Shown: positions 30,953 to 38,897, numbered from the stretch's first letter. The stretch is DNA of 39,924 bases from an uncultured beta proteobacterium (GCA_902826155.1 CADEDU010000068.1:1-39924), one strand, 5' to 3'. Notes: generated by a model not told the origin, from the letters alone. Made by a program: numbers and translations.

Positions 30953-31264
30953 CTAGTTGTTCGGACTGTTGGCGCGAATGAAGTGCCAGACGTTGTCGAT
31001 GTCCTGATCGGACAGCACGCCCTTCCAGGGCGGCATCTGCCCTTTGCCGTTGAGCACCGAATTCTCGAAACGCGGACGTTCGTCGGGCTTGAGGCGGCGC
31101 AGATCGAACGTCTGACCGGAACTGCGCAGGTTCTCGCCGTGGCAGGTGAAACAATAGGTGTTGTAGACCCGCTCGCCGGCGTCGACTTTCGCCTGCTCCT
31201 GCCCCAGCACCCCGCTGGCAGGCAGCGTCGCGGCGATGATTGCCGCGGTGATCACGTTACGCAC
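30953..31264 (-). CDS. Small periplasmic c-type cytochrome
   Basis: 103 residues from a GTG with GGAGGG six bases upstream; the longer frame to 31297 lacks a ribosome site. The signal peptide ends near ASGVLGQ. One haem site C38-F-T-C41-H42 and an axial Met77 in GKGQMPPWKG, with the C-terminal helix DQDIDNVWHFIRA, mark a single-haem class I cytochrome of the CBB3/c6-like type. It is third in the operon behind the PQQ dehydrogenase and is the obvious electron acceptor for that enzyme (inference from family and position). Confidence 0.9.
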   Translation of the reverse strand: MRNVITAAIIAATLPASGVLGQEQAKVDAGERVYNTYCFTCHGENLRSSGQTFDLRRLKPDERPRFENSVLNGKGQMPPWKGVLSDQDIDNVWHFIRANSPNN

Positions 31265-31330
31265 TGCTGACCCTCCGTTTCCCTGTCTGGTTGGCATCGT
31301 CGGGTGGTGCTGACACCGTGATGCGCGTCG

Positions 31331-31735
31331 TCAATGCGCGGGAGGAAATCCGCGCTTGGCCAGGTACTCGGCTGCGAAGAACCGACATTGGTCGAGCTTG
31401 TCGCGCCACTGCGGCGGCAGCAGGTCGTTGAGTACCTTCATCGAGTCGTAGCCATCCTTCACTTCGCGCCGGAAGCGTTCGGCTTTCTGCTTGTCGTGAT
31501 CGAGCACGTTGTCGATTTCTTTCTTGACCGGCTCGAAATCGCAGGCGAGCGCTGAACTCGCGCCAACGGCGAGGACAATCGCGAGGACCGTCGCGAGAGC
31601 AATTGCAAGGACCGGCACGGCGAACGCAGCAGCGCGTGCCCGCCGCTGCGCCGCCCTCACCCAACCGCGCGATGCGCAGGAGGGGAGGGTATTCGCCCAG
31701 ACAAGGCTCTGCTCAGGGGGCAACACCCGAAGCAT
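31331..31735 (-). CDS. Exported helical protein of unknown function in the PQQ dehydrogenase operon
   Basis: 134 residues, 12 bases after the dehydrogenase stop, with GAGG upstream of the ATG. A long basic N-terminal part leads into a hydrophobic core made of four 4-residue units (PVLA, IALA, TVLA, IVLA) and a likely cleavage site after SSALA. The mature part of about 70 residues is charged and helical (CDFEPVKKEIDNVLDHDKQ, DGYDSMKVLNDLLPPQWRDKLDQCRFFAAEYLAKRGFPPAH) with two Cys that may form a disulfide. No family is recognised. The true start could be further downstream, for example near the basic RAAQRRARAAA stretch. Its place between dehydrogenase and cytochrome suggests a periplasmic accessory role. 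Confidence 0.72.
   Translation of the reverse strand: MLRVLPPEQSLVWANTLPSCASRGWVRAAQRRARAAAFAVPVLAIALATVLAIVLAVGASSALACDFEPVKKEIDNVLDHDKQKAERFRREVKDGYDSMKVLNDLLPPQWRDKLDQCRFFAAEYLAKRGFPPAH
31568..31615. repeat. Degenerate 12-bp tandem repeat (four units) inside a signal-peptide core
   Basis: Four consecutive 12-base units of the type NGCGAGGACNNT on the plus strand encode, on the minus strand, four 4-residue hydrophobic units in the leader of the 134-residue exported protein. It looks like tandem duplication of a signal-sequence core. Confidence 0.6.
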
Positions 31736-31747
31736 TCGCCTCGACCT

Positions 31748-33442
31748 CTATTCGAACAGTCCGAAGGTCCAGATCGTCGCACCCGCCGGCACGTTGGCGA
31801 GATTGGGGTCGCCCGCACGCAGCGCGTACACCCCGCCGATGCCGCTCATCACGGTGACGTACTGCTTGCCGTTGCGCTCCCAGGTGATCGGCTGGCCGAC
31901 GATGCCCGAAGGCGTCTGGAAGCTCCACAGCAGTTTGCCGGTCGCTGCGTCGCGCGCTTCGAACTCGCCGGTCATGACGCCGGTGAACACCAGGTCGCCA
32001 CCGGTGGAAAGCACCGACGAGTAGTTCGGGCTCTTGTACGGGACTTCCCATTTGCTCTTGCCGGTAAGCGGGTCGATCGCCTTGAGATAGCCGCGGATGT
32101 TGGGGTTGTCGAGCACCTCCTTGCGCTTGACGCTGCCCGGTCCGGACGGTTTGCCGGGCGTGTACGTCTCCGGGTTCGTCGCGTGATAGCCCATGCCCAG
32201 ATGCAGCGTGTTGATGAACGCCGTACCTGCCTTCGGGCTGAACGACATGTGCTGCCAGTTGGTCACGCCCGACACCGACGGCCACACCGCGGCGACTTCC
32301 TTGCCGGCGATCGCGTCGTGGTACACGCTGGTGAAGCGAGGCTTGCCCGTTTGCAGATCGACGCCGTCAGCCCAGTTCACTTTGCCGAAGGCGTTGGCGG
32401 CGAGCAGCTTGCCGCTGGCGGCTTCGAGCACGTAGAAGAAGCCGTTGCGATTGGCCTGCATCACCACCTTGGTCGGTTTGCCTTGCACGTTGAGCGTGGC
32501 AAGCACCGGTTGATGCACACCGTCGTAGTCGAACGGGTCGTTGGGCGTGGCCTGATAGAACCAAACGCGCTCGCCGGTACGCGGACGCAGCGCCACGATC
32601 GAGTTGGTCCACAGGTTGTCGCCGGGACGGCCGCGCGCATTCCACGGCGAGGGATTGCCGGTGCCCCAGAACACCAGATCGAGCTCTGGATCGTACGAGC
32701 CGGTTACCCACGAGCTACCCCCACCCACTCCCGCGGCCTCCGGCTTGCCCCACGACTCGATGCCTTTCTCTCCGGTGGCCGGGACGTTCCAGTGCCGCCA
32801 CATGTGTCGGCCGGTGTTGACGTCGTAGCCCTCGATGAAGCCGCGATGACTGTATTCGGCGCCGGCGATGCCCACGACGGCCACGCCCGATGCGATCAGC
32901 GGCGTACCGGTCATGGCGTAGCCGTTGGCCGCCGTGGCCGGGGCAGGCGATGCCGTCTTCCACAACTGCTTGCCGGTCTTGGCGTCGAGCGCGATGACCT
33001 GGTTGTCGAGCAGTTGCCGGATCACTTTGCCCTCGAACAGCGCGACGCCGCGATTGACGATGCCGCAGCACACCGAACGCAGCGTCTCCGGCGGATATTC
33101 GTGGGCCACGCGCCAGATCGGCTTGCCGGTCATGGCATCCAGCGCGACGGTGGCGTTGTGCGCGGTCGTGTAGATCACGCCGTTATGCACGACCGGAAAC
33201 GCTTCGGCGCCGCGCTGGTCGTTCATCGAGTAGGTCCACTTCGGGACCAGCCGGCGCACGTTGGTCTTGTTGATCTGATTGAGCGGGCTGTAGCGCTGGG
33301 CCCAGTAGCCCATGCCGTAGACGAGTACGTCGCCGTTGGTCTTGTGGTCGTCGACCAGCTGCTCCACGGATTGAGCGTGGGCCGCGCCCAGCGGCGCCAG
33401 CATGAGGGCGGCGCACGCGCTCGCCGCGAGAAGTCTCTTCAT
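31748..33442 (-). CDS. PQQ-dependent alcohol dehydrogenase, predicted lanthanide type
   Basis: 564 residues from an ATG with AAAGGGG upstream; an 18-codon extension is rejected. The signal peptide ends at GAAHAQ. The eight-bladed quinoprotein propeller shows W-motif repeats (ALDAMTGKPIWRV, ALDAKTGKQLWKT, ALRPRTGERVWFYQ, AIDPLTGKSKWEV, ARDAATGKLLWSFQ), the adjacent cysteine pair C125-C126 that stacks on PQQ, and metal ligands E196 (IAGAEYSHRG) and N263 (GTGNPSPWN). The catalytic Asp305 is followed two residues later by Asp307 (FDYDG); an Asp there marks lanthanide-dependent enzymes of the XoxF/PedH kind, whereas calcium enzymes such as MxaF have Ala. Probable reaction: oxidation of an alcohol or aldehyde in the periplasm with electrons passed to the cytochrome c encoded downstream. 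Substrate unknown. Confidence 0.9.
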   Translation of the reverse strand: MKRLLAASACAALMLAPLGAAHAQSVEQLVDDHKTNGDVLVYGMGYWAQRYSPLNQINKTNVRRLVPKWTYSMNDQRGAEAFPVVHNGVIYTTAHNATVALDAMTGKPIWRVAHEYPPETLRSVCCGIVNRGVALFEGKVIRQLLDNQVIALDAKTGKQLWKTASPAPATAANGYAMTGTPLIASGVAVVGIAGAEYSHRGFIEGYDVNTGRHMWRHWNVPATGEKGIESWGKPEAAGVGGGSSWVTGSYDPELDLVFWGTGNPSPWNARGRPGDNLWTNSIVALRPRTGERVWFYQATPNDPFDYDGVHQPVLATLNVQGKPTKVVMQANRNGFFYVLEAASGKLLAANAFGKVNWADGVDLQTGKPRFTSVYHDAIAGKEVAAVWPSVSGVTNWQHMSFSPKAGTAFINTLHLGMGYHATNPETYTPGKPSGPGSVKRKEVLDNPNIRGYLKAIDPLTGKSKWEVPYKSPNYSSVLSTGGDLVFTGVMTGEFEARDAATGKLLWSFQTPSGIVGQPITWERNGKQYVTVMSGIGGVYALRAGDPNLANVPAGATIWTFGLFE

Positions 33443-33603
33443 CGTGTTGTCCCCTTTGGTAGGCCCGTGCGCGGTGCTCACAAGTTTGCCTTGCATGCCA
33501 ATCCCGCGCGGTCGCCAGCAACGAGTGGCCGCGACCCGGACGCCGTGAGTCTAGCGGATCAATCGCCGAGCGCGTAACACGCACGAGTTGCAAGGAGCCG
33601 CGA

Positions 33604-33631
33604 CCACGCCACTATCGCTGCGATTGCGTGG
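33604..33631. other. Nested inverted repeat in the divergent spacer
   Basis: Outer arms CCACGC and GCGTGG enclose an inner ATCGC-T-GCGAT dyad. It could be a regulator site or a hairpin ahead of either divergent gene. There is no T-tract. Confidence 0.35.
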
Positions 33632-33698
33632 CCATGCACGCGTCGGACAGAATGGCTGCGAATCTGCGCTTTCAATCGCTGCGTGCGATCCCGGTTTT

Positions 33699-33757
33699 CA
33701 GTCTCCGGTCCCCGCCAGTCCTGAGTCCTCAGCCTTCAGTCCTCCCTCTAGTCCTTA
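33699..33757. repeat. Degenerate heptamer array (CAGTCCT-like, period 7)
   Basis: CAGTCTC, CGGTCCC, a three-base slip, then CAGTCCT, GAGTCCT, CAGCCTT, CAGTCCT and two decayed units. The array ends about ten bases before the AGGAG of the MetE-like gene, inside its 5' leader or promoter. A further single CAGTCCT occurs at 35651-35657. Confidence 0.6.
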
Positions 33758-33775
33758 ATTCGCAGGAGCGTCACG

Positions 33776-34882
33776 ATGAAACCCTTGTTCCGCGCCGAGC
33801 ACGTCGGCAGCTTCGTGCGTCCGCAACGGCTGCTCGAAGCAGCGCGCGCGCACCGAGTGGGCAATCTCCCCGTCGACGAGTATCGAGCGTTGCAGGACGA
33901 ATGCGTCCGCGAAATCGTGGCGCTTCAGGAATCGATCGGTCTGCCTTCGGTCACTGACGGCGAGTTTCGGCGGCGCGGCTGGTCGGCCGGTTTCATCGAC
34001 GCCGTCGAGGGCTTCGGGCTGCGTGACGGAACGCTCGGTTTTCGCAACGAGTCGCAGATCATCGGCGTGGCTTCCTCGCCATTCGCCAAGGCGAAACTCA
34101 CCCGTCGACACCGCATCGTCGCCGACGATTTCAGCTTCCTCAAAGGCGTCGCCAAACGCGCCACGCCGAAGGTCACCATCGCCGCCGCCGACGTGATGCA
34201 CTACTTCCTCGGGCCGAAGGCATTCGAGCCCACGGTGTATGCGGACCGCGAGGCGTACTTCGCCGACCTGGCGGGAATCTACCGGGCCGAGGTTGCCGAT
34301 CTGGCCGCTGAAGGCTGCACTTATCTGCAGATCGACGACACCGCGTTGCCGTGCAACTGTGATCAGCACGCGCGGCAAGACGTACGCGCGCGTGGCGAAG
34401 ATCCCGACGAGCTCACTGCGCGCTACGCCCGGCTGCTCAACGATTGTCTGGCGGGACGACCGGCGAACATGGCGGTGGGCATGCACTTGTGCCGTGGAAA
34501 CCTGAAAGGCGCGTGGATGGCCGAAGGCGGCTACGACGCGATTGCCGACGTGCTGTTCAACAAGATCGACGTCGACGCCTATTTTCTCGAGTACGACACA
34601 CCTCGCGCCGGCGATTTCACGCCGCTGCGATTCGTGCCCAAAGGCAAACGCGTCGTGCTTGGTCTGGTGAGCACCAAGACGCCGATGCTCGAATCGAAAG
34701 ACGCGCTGAAGCGCCGCATCGACGAGGCGGCGAAGTTCGTGCCGCTCGAGCAGCTCGGGTTGAGCCCACAGTGCGGATTCTCGAGCGCGGCCGGTGGCGG
34801 GCAGGTGGTCACGCAGGATGACACCCGGCGCAAGCTGGAACTGATCGTCGAAGTCGCGCGCGACATCTGGGGCACGATCTGA
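33776..34882 (+). CDS. Cobalamin-independent methionine synthase-like protein (MetE C-terminal domain only, YxjG-type)
   Basis: 368 residues; the ATG follows GCAGGAGCGTCACG. It corresponds to the catalytic C-terminal barrel of MetE without the N-terminal half: RAEHVGSF at the start, VTDGEFRRRGW, YLQIDDTALP, and the zinc ligands H237 and C239 in GMHLCRGN, E272 in FLEYDTPRAGDF and C333 in SPQCGFSS. Stand-alone proteins of this type transfer a methyl group to homocysteine or a related thiol from a donor that is often unknown, and some act in methionine salvage or in C-P or C-S compound breakdown. It has no partner gene within its own transcription unit; the next gene is convergent. Confidence 0.88.
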   Translation: MKPLFRAEHVGSFVRPQRLLEAARAHRVGNLPVDEYRALQDECVREIVALQESIGLPSVTDGEFRRRGWSAGFIDAVEGFGLRDGTLGFRNESQIIGVASSPFAKAKLTRRHRIVADDFSFLKGVAKRATPKVTIAAADVMHYFLGPKAFEPTVYADREAYFADLAGIYRAEVADLAAEGCTYLQIDDTALPCNCDQHARQDVRARGEDPDELTARYARLLNDCLAGRPANMAVGMHLCRGNLKGAWMAEGGYDAIADVLFNKIDVDAYFLEYDTPRAGDFTPLRFVPKGKRVVLGLVSTKTPMLESKDALKRRIDEAAKFVPLEQLGLSPQCGFSSAAGGGQVVTQDDTRRKLELIVEVARDIWGTI

Positions 34883-34972
34883 CGGCCGAGAACGCACATC
34901 GTCTTTGCTGGCCGGGCCTGCGCGGTCAGAGGCGCGAGTCGCGCTCCAGTGGGCCGCAGCGCGCGGGCACGT

Positions 34973-35491
34973 CTACTTGCCGAGCCGCAGTACCTCGACG
35001 CCTTCCCAGAATTTGTCTGAAGCCAATCGACCGCGGGTGAATTCGATCGCGTCGCGACAACGCGACGCCTCGGCGATCAACACCTCGAAGCTGCGCGAGC
35101 GCTCGATGCGCTCGATGAGTTGTTCGCCACTCGGACCAAGCGTTGCATAGGCGAGTCGACTCAGGCGGCGGCGCGCCTCGGGCAGGCCGATTCCGCCCAT
35201 GGTGATCGGCGCCACCGCGACCGACGGGGCTCCGGCATGCGGCGCAAGGTCGGGCAAGGTCGATCGATCGCCCGGTTTGATCGGCTCGATGAATCCGTCG
35301 TCCAGCAGCTTCGACAGTCCATCGGTGACGTCACCGATCGCGTTCAGGCTGGTGACGATGATGTCGGCGGGCTTCTTGCCGTCGACCATGATCAGCAGAT
35401 TGCGCAGCAGCTGCGGCAATCGCGCCGTGCGCTCTGCGATTTCCTGCTGGCCTTTGGCCGTCTTCCGATAGATGTGTGAACCGGAGATCAT
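34973..35491 (-). CDS. Conserved hypothetical protein, possible winged-helix-like N-terminus
   Basis: 172 residues, no signal peptide, no membrane helix. The N-terminal 75 residues (YRKTAKGQQEIAERTARLPQLLRNLLIMVDGKKPADIIV, then GLSKLLDDGFIEPI) look like a type seen in many betaproteobacterial proteins, with a winged-helix-like helix-turn-strand pattern that could bind DNA or protein. A Pro/Ala-rich linker leads to a helical C-terminal part (LSRLAYATLGPSGEQLIERIERSRSFEVLIAEASRCRDAIEF). No catalytic motif was recognised. The start is the first ATG, but the ribosome site is weak. Two tandem 14-bp repeats lie just upstream, consistent with self-regulation (inference). Confidence 0.68.
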   Translation of the reverse strand: MISGSHIYRKTAKGQQEIAERTARLPQLLRNLLIMVDGKKPADIIVTSLNAIGDVTDGLSKLLDDGFIEPIKPGDRSTLPDLAPHAGAPSVAVAPITMGGIGLPEARRRLSRLAYATLGPSGEQLIERIERSRSFEVLIAEASRCRDAIEFTRGRLASDKFWEGVEVLRLGK

Positions 35492-35502
35492 GCCGCGGAG
35501 AT

Positions 35503-35530
35503 GTTTACTGACGGACGTTTACTGGCGAAC
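35503..35530. repeat. Tandem 14-bp direct repeat upstream of the 172-residue gene
   Basis: GTTTACTGACGGAC followed at once by GTTTACTGGCGAAC (12 of 14 identical). It lies 12 to 39 bases before the start on the minus strand, in a 229-base spacer with no gene, and is A/T-richer than its surroundings. It is a candidate binding site for a regulator acting as a tandem dimer. Confidence 0.5.
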
Positions 35531-35720
35531 GCTGCTGAACCCGACGCCAGCGAAGTGAAGAGGGCCAAGCGCGAGAGTGATGCTTGTCACGATAGCCCGG
35601 GCTCGCCAGGCTACCCGTGTGAAGGGTTATTGAATTCCGGAACTATTCCTCAGTCCTGACGCGTTCTGGTCATACGGGCTTGAATGCACTGCGTCACGAC
35701 CGACGTCGTCCACGTGCGAT

Positions 35721-36599
35721 TCACCGACCGCCGAAGCGATACCGCCAGCCGTTGCCGTGCCGCACAATCGTGCCGGCCGTAGGGGTGGCGAAGTGGGCCG
35801 GCAGCACGATCGTCGGCGTGCCTTCGTGCTGTGCGAAGAATGAACGGCGCGTGCTGGCGGAACGAGCGGCATCCACGCAAAAGCAACTGCTCCAGTCGGG
35901 CTCGGCCACCTGCAACGGGTGATGCATCATGTCGCCGGTCATGATGCATTCCTGGCCGCGCGATTCGATGTGCACGCAAACGTGGCCGGGCGTGTGGCCG
36001 AACGAGGGCTCCAGGCGCACCTGGTCGTCGATGGCGAATGTCGCGTCGACGAATTGCGCCTGCCCGGCCTCGATGACCGGCAGGATGCTGTCGAGGTAGT
36101 ACGGATCGTCGCGGAACGCCTCGGTCTTGTAATGCGCGCTCCAGTAGTTCCATTCCTCGCGCGCGAACAGATACTTCGCGTTGGGAAAAGTCGGCACCCA
36201 GCGGTCGTTGATCAACCGCGTGTTCCAGCCGACGTGATCGACGTGCAGATGCGTGCACAGCACGTAATCAATGCTCTCCGGCGCGACGCCGGTGGCGGCG
36301 AGGCGCTCGAGGTAGGGCCAGCTCGCCATGTGGTAGCGCGGCTTCTGCGGGCGCGGCTTGTCGTTGCCGCCGCAGGTGTCGACCAGGATGGTGCGGCCGT
36401 GGCTGCGGATGAGAAAGCTGTGGAACGCCATGATCAGCCGGTCGCCGCCGCGCTCGATTGCGTGCGGCTCCAGCCACTCGCGCTGCCGGTCGACCGCATC
36501 GGCCGTCGCCGCCGGGAAAATCTGCTGCCAGGCAAGGAGCGGCTGTTCGAACTCCAGCACGCGATCGACGCGTACATCACCGAATTGCCAGGTACTCAT
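35721..36599 (-). CDS. Metallo-beta-lactamase-fold hydrolase
   Basis: 292 residues from the ATG with AGGGGGA upstream; the frame continues 129 codons further but that part is a shadow of the divergent gene. The zinc-binding motif H117-L-H119-V-D121-H122 stands in the context VLCTHLHVDHVGWN. Further ligands are in PSFGHTPGHVCVHI and TGDMMHHP, with a late PAHFATP. This is the layout of MBL enzymes such as quorum-quenching lactonases, alkylsulfatases and hydrolases of small esters. There is no signal peptide, so it is cytoplasmic. It is transcribed divergently from the Bug binding protein across 109 bases. The substrate is unknown; a lactone or ester is the usual guess for this group. Confidence 0.88.
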   Translation of the reverse strand: MSTWQFGDVRVDRVLEFEQPLLAWQQIFPAATADAVDRQREWLEPHAIERGGDRLIMAFHSFLIRSHGRTILVDTCGGNDKPRPQKPRYHMASWPYLERLAATGVAPESIDYVLCTHLHVDHVGWNTRLINDRWVPTFPNAKYLFAREEWNYWSAHYKTEAFRDDPYYLDSILPVIEAGQAQFVDATFAIDDQVRLEPSFGHTPGHVCVHIESRGQECIMTGDMMHHPLQVAEPDWSSCFCVDAARSASTRRSFFAQHEGTPTIVLPAHFATPTAGTIVRHGNGWRYRFGGR

Positions 36600-36708
36600 T
36601 GAAATGTCCCCCTGTAGTGGCAGCGATTCTGATCCGACCGAATCTGATACAACAGACCCTCCCGAATCATCCGCCCTGCGCGCTGCGCTTTCGCCGAGGA
36701 ACCGAACC
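36600..36708. promoter_or_regulatory. Divergent promoter region between MBL hydrolase and Bug protein
   Basis: The 109-base spacer contains two CTGAT-ending repeats about 15 bases apart (ATTCTGAT and AATCTGAT) and the inverted pair GATTC-N10-GAATC formed by the same bases. It is A/T-richer than the flanks. A shared regulator site is plausible; no clear -35/-10 pair was assigned. Confidence 0.35.
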
Positions 36709-37734
36709 ATGGTCACACGCAACACGATCTCGCCACGCAACGTGATCTCGACGAAGCGGCGCCTGATGCTGGGCGCCTGCGTGGCCGCACTATCGCTGCC
36801 GTTGCTCGTACACGCGCAGGCGCCGGGCACGGCGTTTCCGACCAAGCCGGTGCGCGTGATCGTACCGTTCTCCGCCGGCAGCGCGATCGACGTCAACGCG
36901 CGTTTGATCGGCGCGCGACTCGCCGAAAAGTGGGGCCAGCAGGTGGTAGTCGACAACCGCGTCGGCGCCAACAGCATCATCGGCATGGAAGCCGGTGCCC
37001 GCGCCGCACCCGACGGCTACACCATCGTCATGGGCAACGATGCGGCGCTGGCTGTCAATCCGGCGCTGCAGCCCAAGCTGCCGTATGACCCGATCAAGGA
37101 CTTCGCGCCGATCGCGCTGATCGGCTCGAACTCGGTGCTGCTGGTGGTGCACCCGAGCGTGCCGGTGACCAACGTCAAGGAGTTGATTGCCTACGCGGGC
37201 GAGCGCAAGGGTGAGCTCAACTACGGTTCCGGCGGCAACGGCAGCGCGCAGCACATCGCGATGGAGATGTTCGCCTCGATGACCGGTGCGCGCATGACGC
37301 ACGTGCCCTACAAAGGCGTCATTCCCGCGATGAACGACGTGATCGCCGGCCAGATTCCGGTGATGTTCGTCGGCACGCCTGGTGCGCTGCCGCATGTGCG
37401 CGCCGGAAAGTTGCGCGCACTGGCGATCGGCAGTACGAAGCGCTCGGCGGTGGCGCCCGAGGTGCCGACCGTGGCGGAAGCCGGCGTGGCCGGCTACGGC
37501 TACGCTGCCTGGGTGGGCTACCTCGCACCAGCGGGCACACCGGCATCCATCGTGGCCAAGTTGAACGCCGATATCGTCGAAGCGATGGGCGCCGCAGAGG
37601 TGCGCGACAAGCTCAACGCGGTGGGCTTCGAGATCCAGACCGGCACGCCCGACGAATTCCAGCGGATCATCACACGCGACATCGAGCGCTTCGGCAAGCT
37701 GATGCGCGATGCCGGCGTGAAACCGGGTGGCTGA
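36709..37734 (+). CDS. Bug-family (TctC-like) periplasmic binding protein
   Basis: 341 residues from the ATG preceded by GAGGA. The signal peptide runs TKRRLMLGACVAALSLPLLVHAQA. The mature start FPTKPVRVIVPFSAGSAIDVNARLIGARLAEKWGQQVVVDNRVGANSIIGMEAGARAAPDGYT is diagnostic of the tripartite tricarboxylate receptor (Bug) family. LNYGSGGNGSAQHIAMEMF, HVPYKGVIPAMNDVIAGQIPVMF and the end APEVPTVAEAG...PDEFQ support it. Bug proteins bind small acids through water-mediated contacts. The partner permease genes tctA and tctB are absent from the window, as is common for Bug orphans in Burkholderiales. It is followed after only eight bases by a Rieske oxygenase gene, so the ligand may be that enzyme's substrate. 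Confidence 0.93.
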   Translation: MVTRNTISPRNVISTKRRLMLGACVAALSLPLLVHAQAPGTAFPTKPVRVIVPFSAGSAIDVNARLIGARLAEKWGQQVVVDNRVGANSIIGMEAGARAAPDGYTIVMGNDAALAVNPALQPKLPYDPIKDFAPIALIGSNSVLLVVHPSVPVTNVKELIAYAGERKGELNYGSGGNGSAQHIAMEMFASMTGARMTHVPYKGVIPAMNDVIAGQIPVMFVGTPGALPHVRAGKLRALAIGSTKRSAVAPEVPTVAEAGVAGYGYAAWVGYLAPAGTPASIVAKLNADIVEAMGAAEVRDKLNAVGFEIQTGTPDEFQRIITRDIERFGKLMRDAGVKPGG

Positions 37735-37742
37735 TTGCGACG

Positions 37743-38897
37743 ATGAACTTGTCCTCCGAATCGATCGACGGCGGGCAACGCTTCACGCAGGCGTTGACCG
37801 ACACGGCGGCGCGGTTCGAGTCGGCGCGCACGCTTCCGGCGGCCGCTTACGTCGATCCGGCGATCTTCGCGAGCGAGCAGCGTGCGATCTTCGGCGCCAT
37901 GTGGCTGAGCGTTGCGCGCTCCGAAGATCTACCGAACCGCGGCAGCTTCATCACGCGTGAACTGGCCGGCGAGAAGCTGCTGATCGTGCGTGGCCACGAC
38001 CACGGTCTGCGTGCCTTCTTCAATGTCTGCCGCCATCGCGGTGCCCGGCTGATCGACGAACCGGCCGGAACGCTGCGTGCGCGCATCGTGTGTCCGTACC
38101 ACGCCTGGAGCTACGAACTCGACGGGGCGCTGGCCGCGATTCCGCGCATGCCCGAGGGCTTCGCCATTGAGGACCTCGCGCTCGTGCCGGTGCGGCTCGA
38201 AGCGTTCATGGGGCAACTGTTCGTCAACCTCGATGCGAAGGCGCCGGTGATTGACCAGGCGTTCGCCGGCTTTCCCGATCTGGCGCGTTACGGACTCGAG
38301 CGGCTGGTGCGCGTGCGCAGCCTCGACTACGACGTGAGCGCGAACTGGAAGATCATCGGCGAGAACTACAGCGAGTGTTATCACTGCCCGCACGTACATC
38401 CGCCGCTCAGTCGTGTGAGCGATCTCACCAGCGGCGCGTTCGAGAGCGGTGATTGCTTCAACGGCGGTCCGATGCAGCTGCGCGATGGATTCAACACGAT
38501 GTCCGATGCCGGTGTCACGACGCGCGCCGCGTTGGCGGGGCTCGATCCGGCGGATCGGCACCTGGTGCGCTACTACCATCTGTATCCCAACATCATGTTC
38601 GCGTTGCAGCCGGACTACGTGATGATCCACACCGTCTGGCCGCTCGCGCCGGATCGGTCGCGCGTGGTGTGCGAGTTTCTGTTCGCACCGGAAGAAATCG
38701 CGCAACCCGGTTTCGATGCCGACGACGCGATTCGTTTCTGGGATCGCACCAATCGCGAGGATTGGGGGCTGTGCCAGCGTGTGCAGCAGGGCGCGGCCTC
38801 GCGCGGTTATCGTAGCGGCCCCTACCATCCGAGCGAGCGTTGCGTGCACGCCTTCGATCAGTGGTACGCGCGACGGGTGCTCGCGATGCAGCCCTGA
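37743..38897 (+). CDS. Rieske non-haem iron oxygenase, alpha subunit (GbcA/CntA-like)
   Basis: 384 residues. The Rieske 2Fe-2S site is C96-R-H98, eighteen residues, C117-P-Y-H120. The mononuclear iron site is in ENYSECYHCPHVHP, with H214 and H219 and bridging Glu211; a C-terminal Asp (FWDRTNREDWGL region) would complete the facial triad. The ENY-x-ECYHC-x3-HP form is typical of the group that includes glycine betaine, carnitine and stachydrine demethylating oxygenases as well as some aromatic ones, so a small polar or quaternary-amine substrate should be considered along with an aromatic acid. No beta subunit, ferredoxin or reductase is in the window. Placed between two Bug binding-protein genes with very short gaps; probably one operon. 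Confidence 0.9.
   Translation: MNLSSESIDGGQRFTQALTDTAARFESARTLPAAAYVDPAIFASEQRAIFGAMWLSVARSEDLPNRGSFITRELAGEKLLIVRGHDHGLRAFFNVCRHRGARLIDEPAGTLRARIVCPYHAWSYELDGALAAIPRMPEGFAIEDLALVPVRLEAFMGQLFVNLDAKAPVIDQAFAGFPDLARYGLERLVRVRSLDYDVSANWKIIGENYSECYHCPHVHPPLSRVSDLTSGAFESGDCFNGGPMQLRDGFNTMSDAGVTTRAALAGLDPADRHLVRYYHLYPNIMFALQPDYVMIHTVWPLAPDRSRVVCEFLFAPEEIAQPGFDADDAIRFWDRTNREDWGLCQRVQQGAASRGYRSGPYHPSERCVHAFDQWYARRVLAMQP

Larger units (their letters stand above)
33443..33775. other. 333-base divergent spacer between PQQ dehydrogenase and MetE-like genes
   Basis: No gene was found. It holds a dyad at 33604-33631 (CCACGC / GCGTGG arms with an inner ATCGC / GCGAT stem) and a heptamer array next to the MetE-like ribosome site. 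No convincing -35/-10 pair was seen; both flanking promoters should lie here. Confidence 0.6.

Noticed and set aside
33699..33757. Possible CRISPR-like array
   Set aside because: Units are 7 bases without spacers and there are no cas genes; it is a simple tandem repeat.
34883..34972. Intrinsic terminator between the convergent MetE-like and 172-residue genes
   Set aside because: Only short GC stems (GCGCG-AGT-CGCGC) without a T-tract were found; not enough to call.
36358..36708. N-terminal extension of the first Bug protein into the MBL gene region
   Set aside because: The extra codons are antisense to the MBL gene; the ATG at 36709 has a ribosome site and leads into a normal signal peptide.
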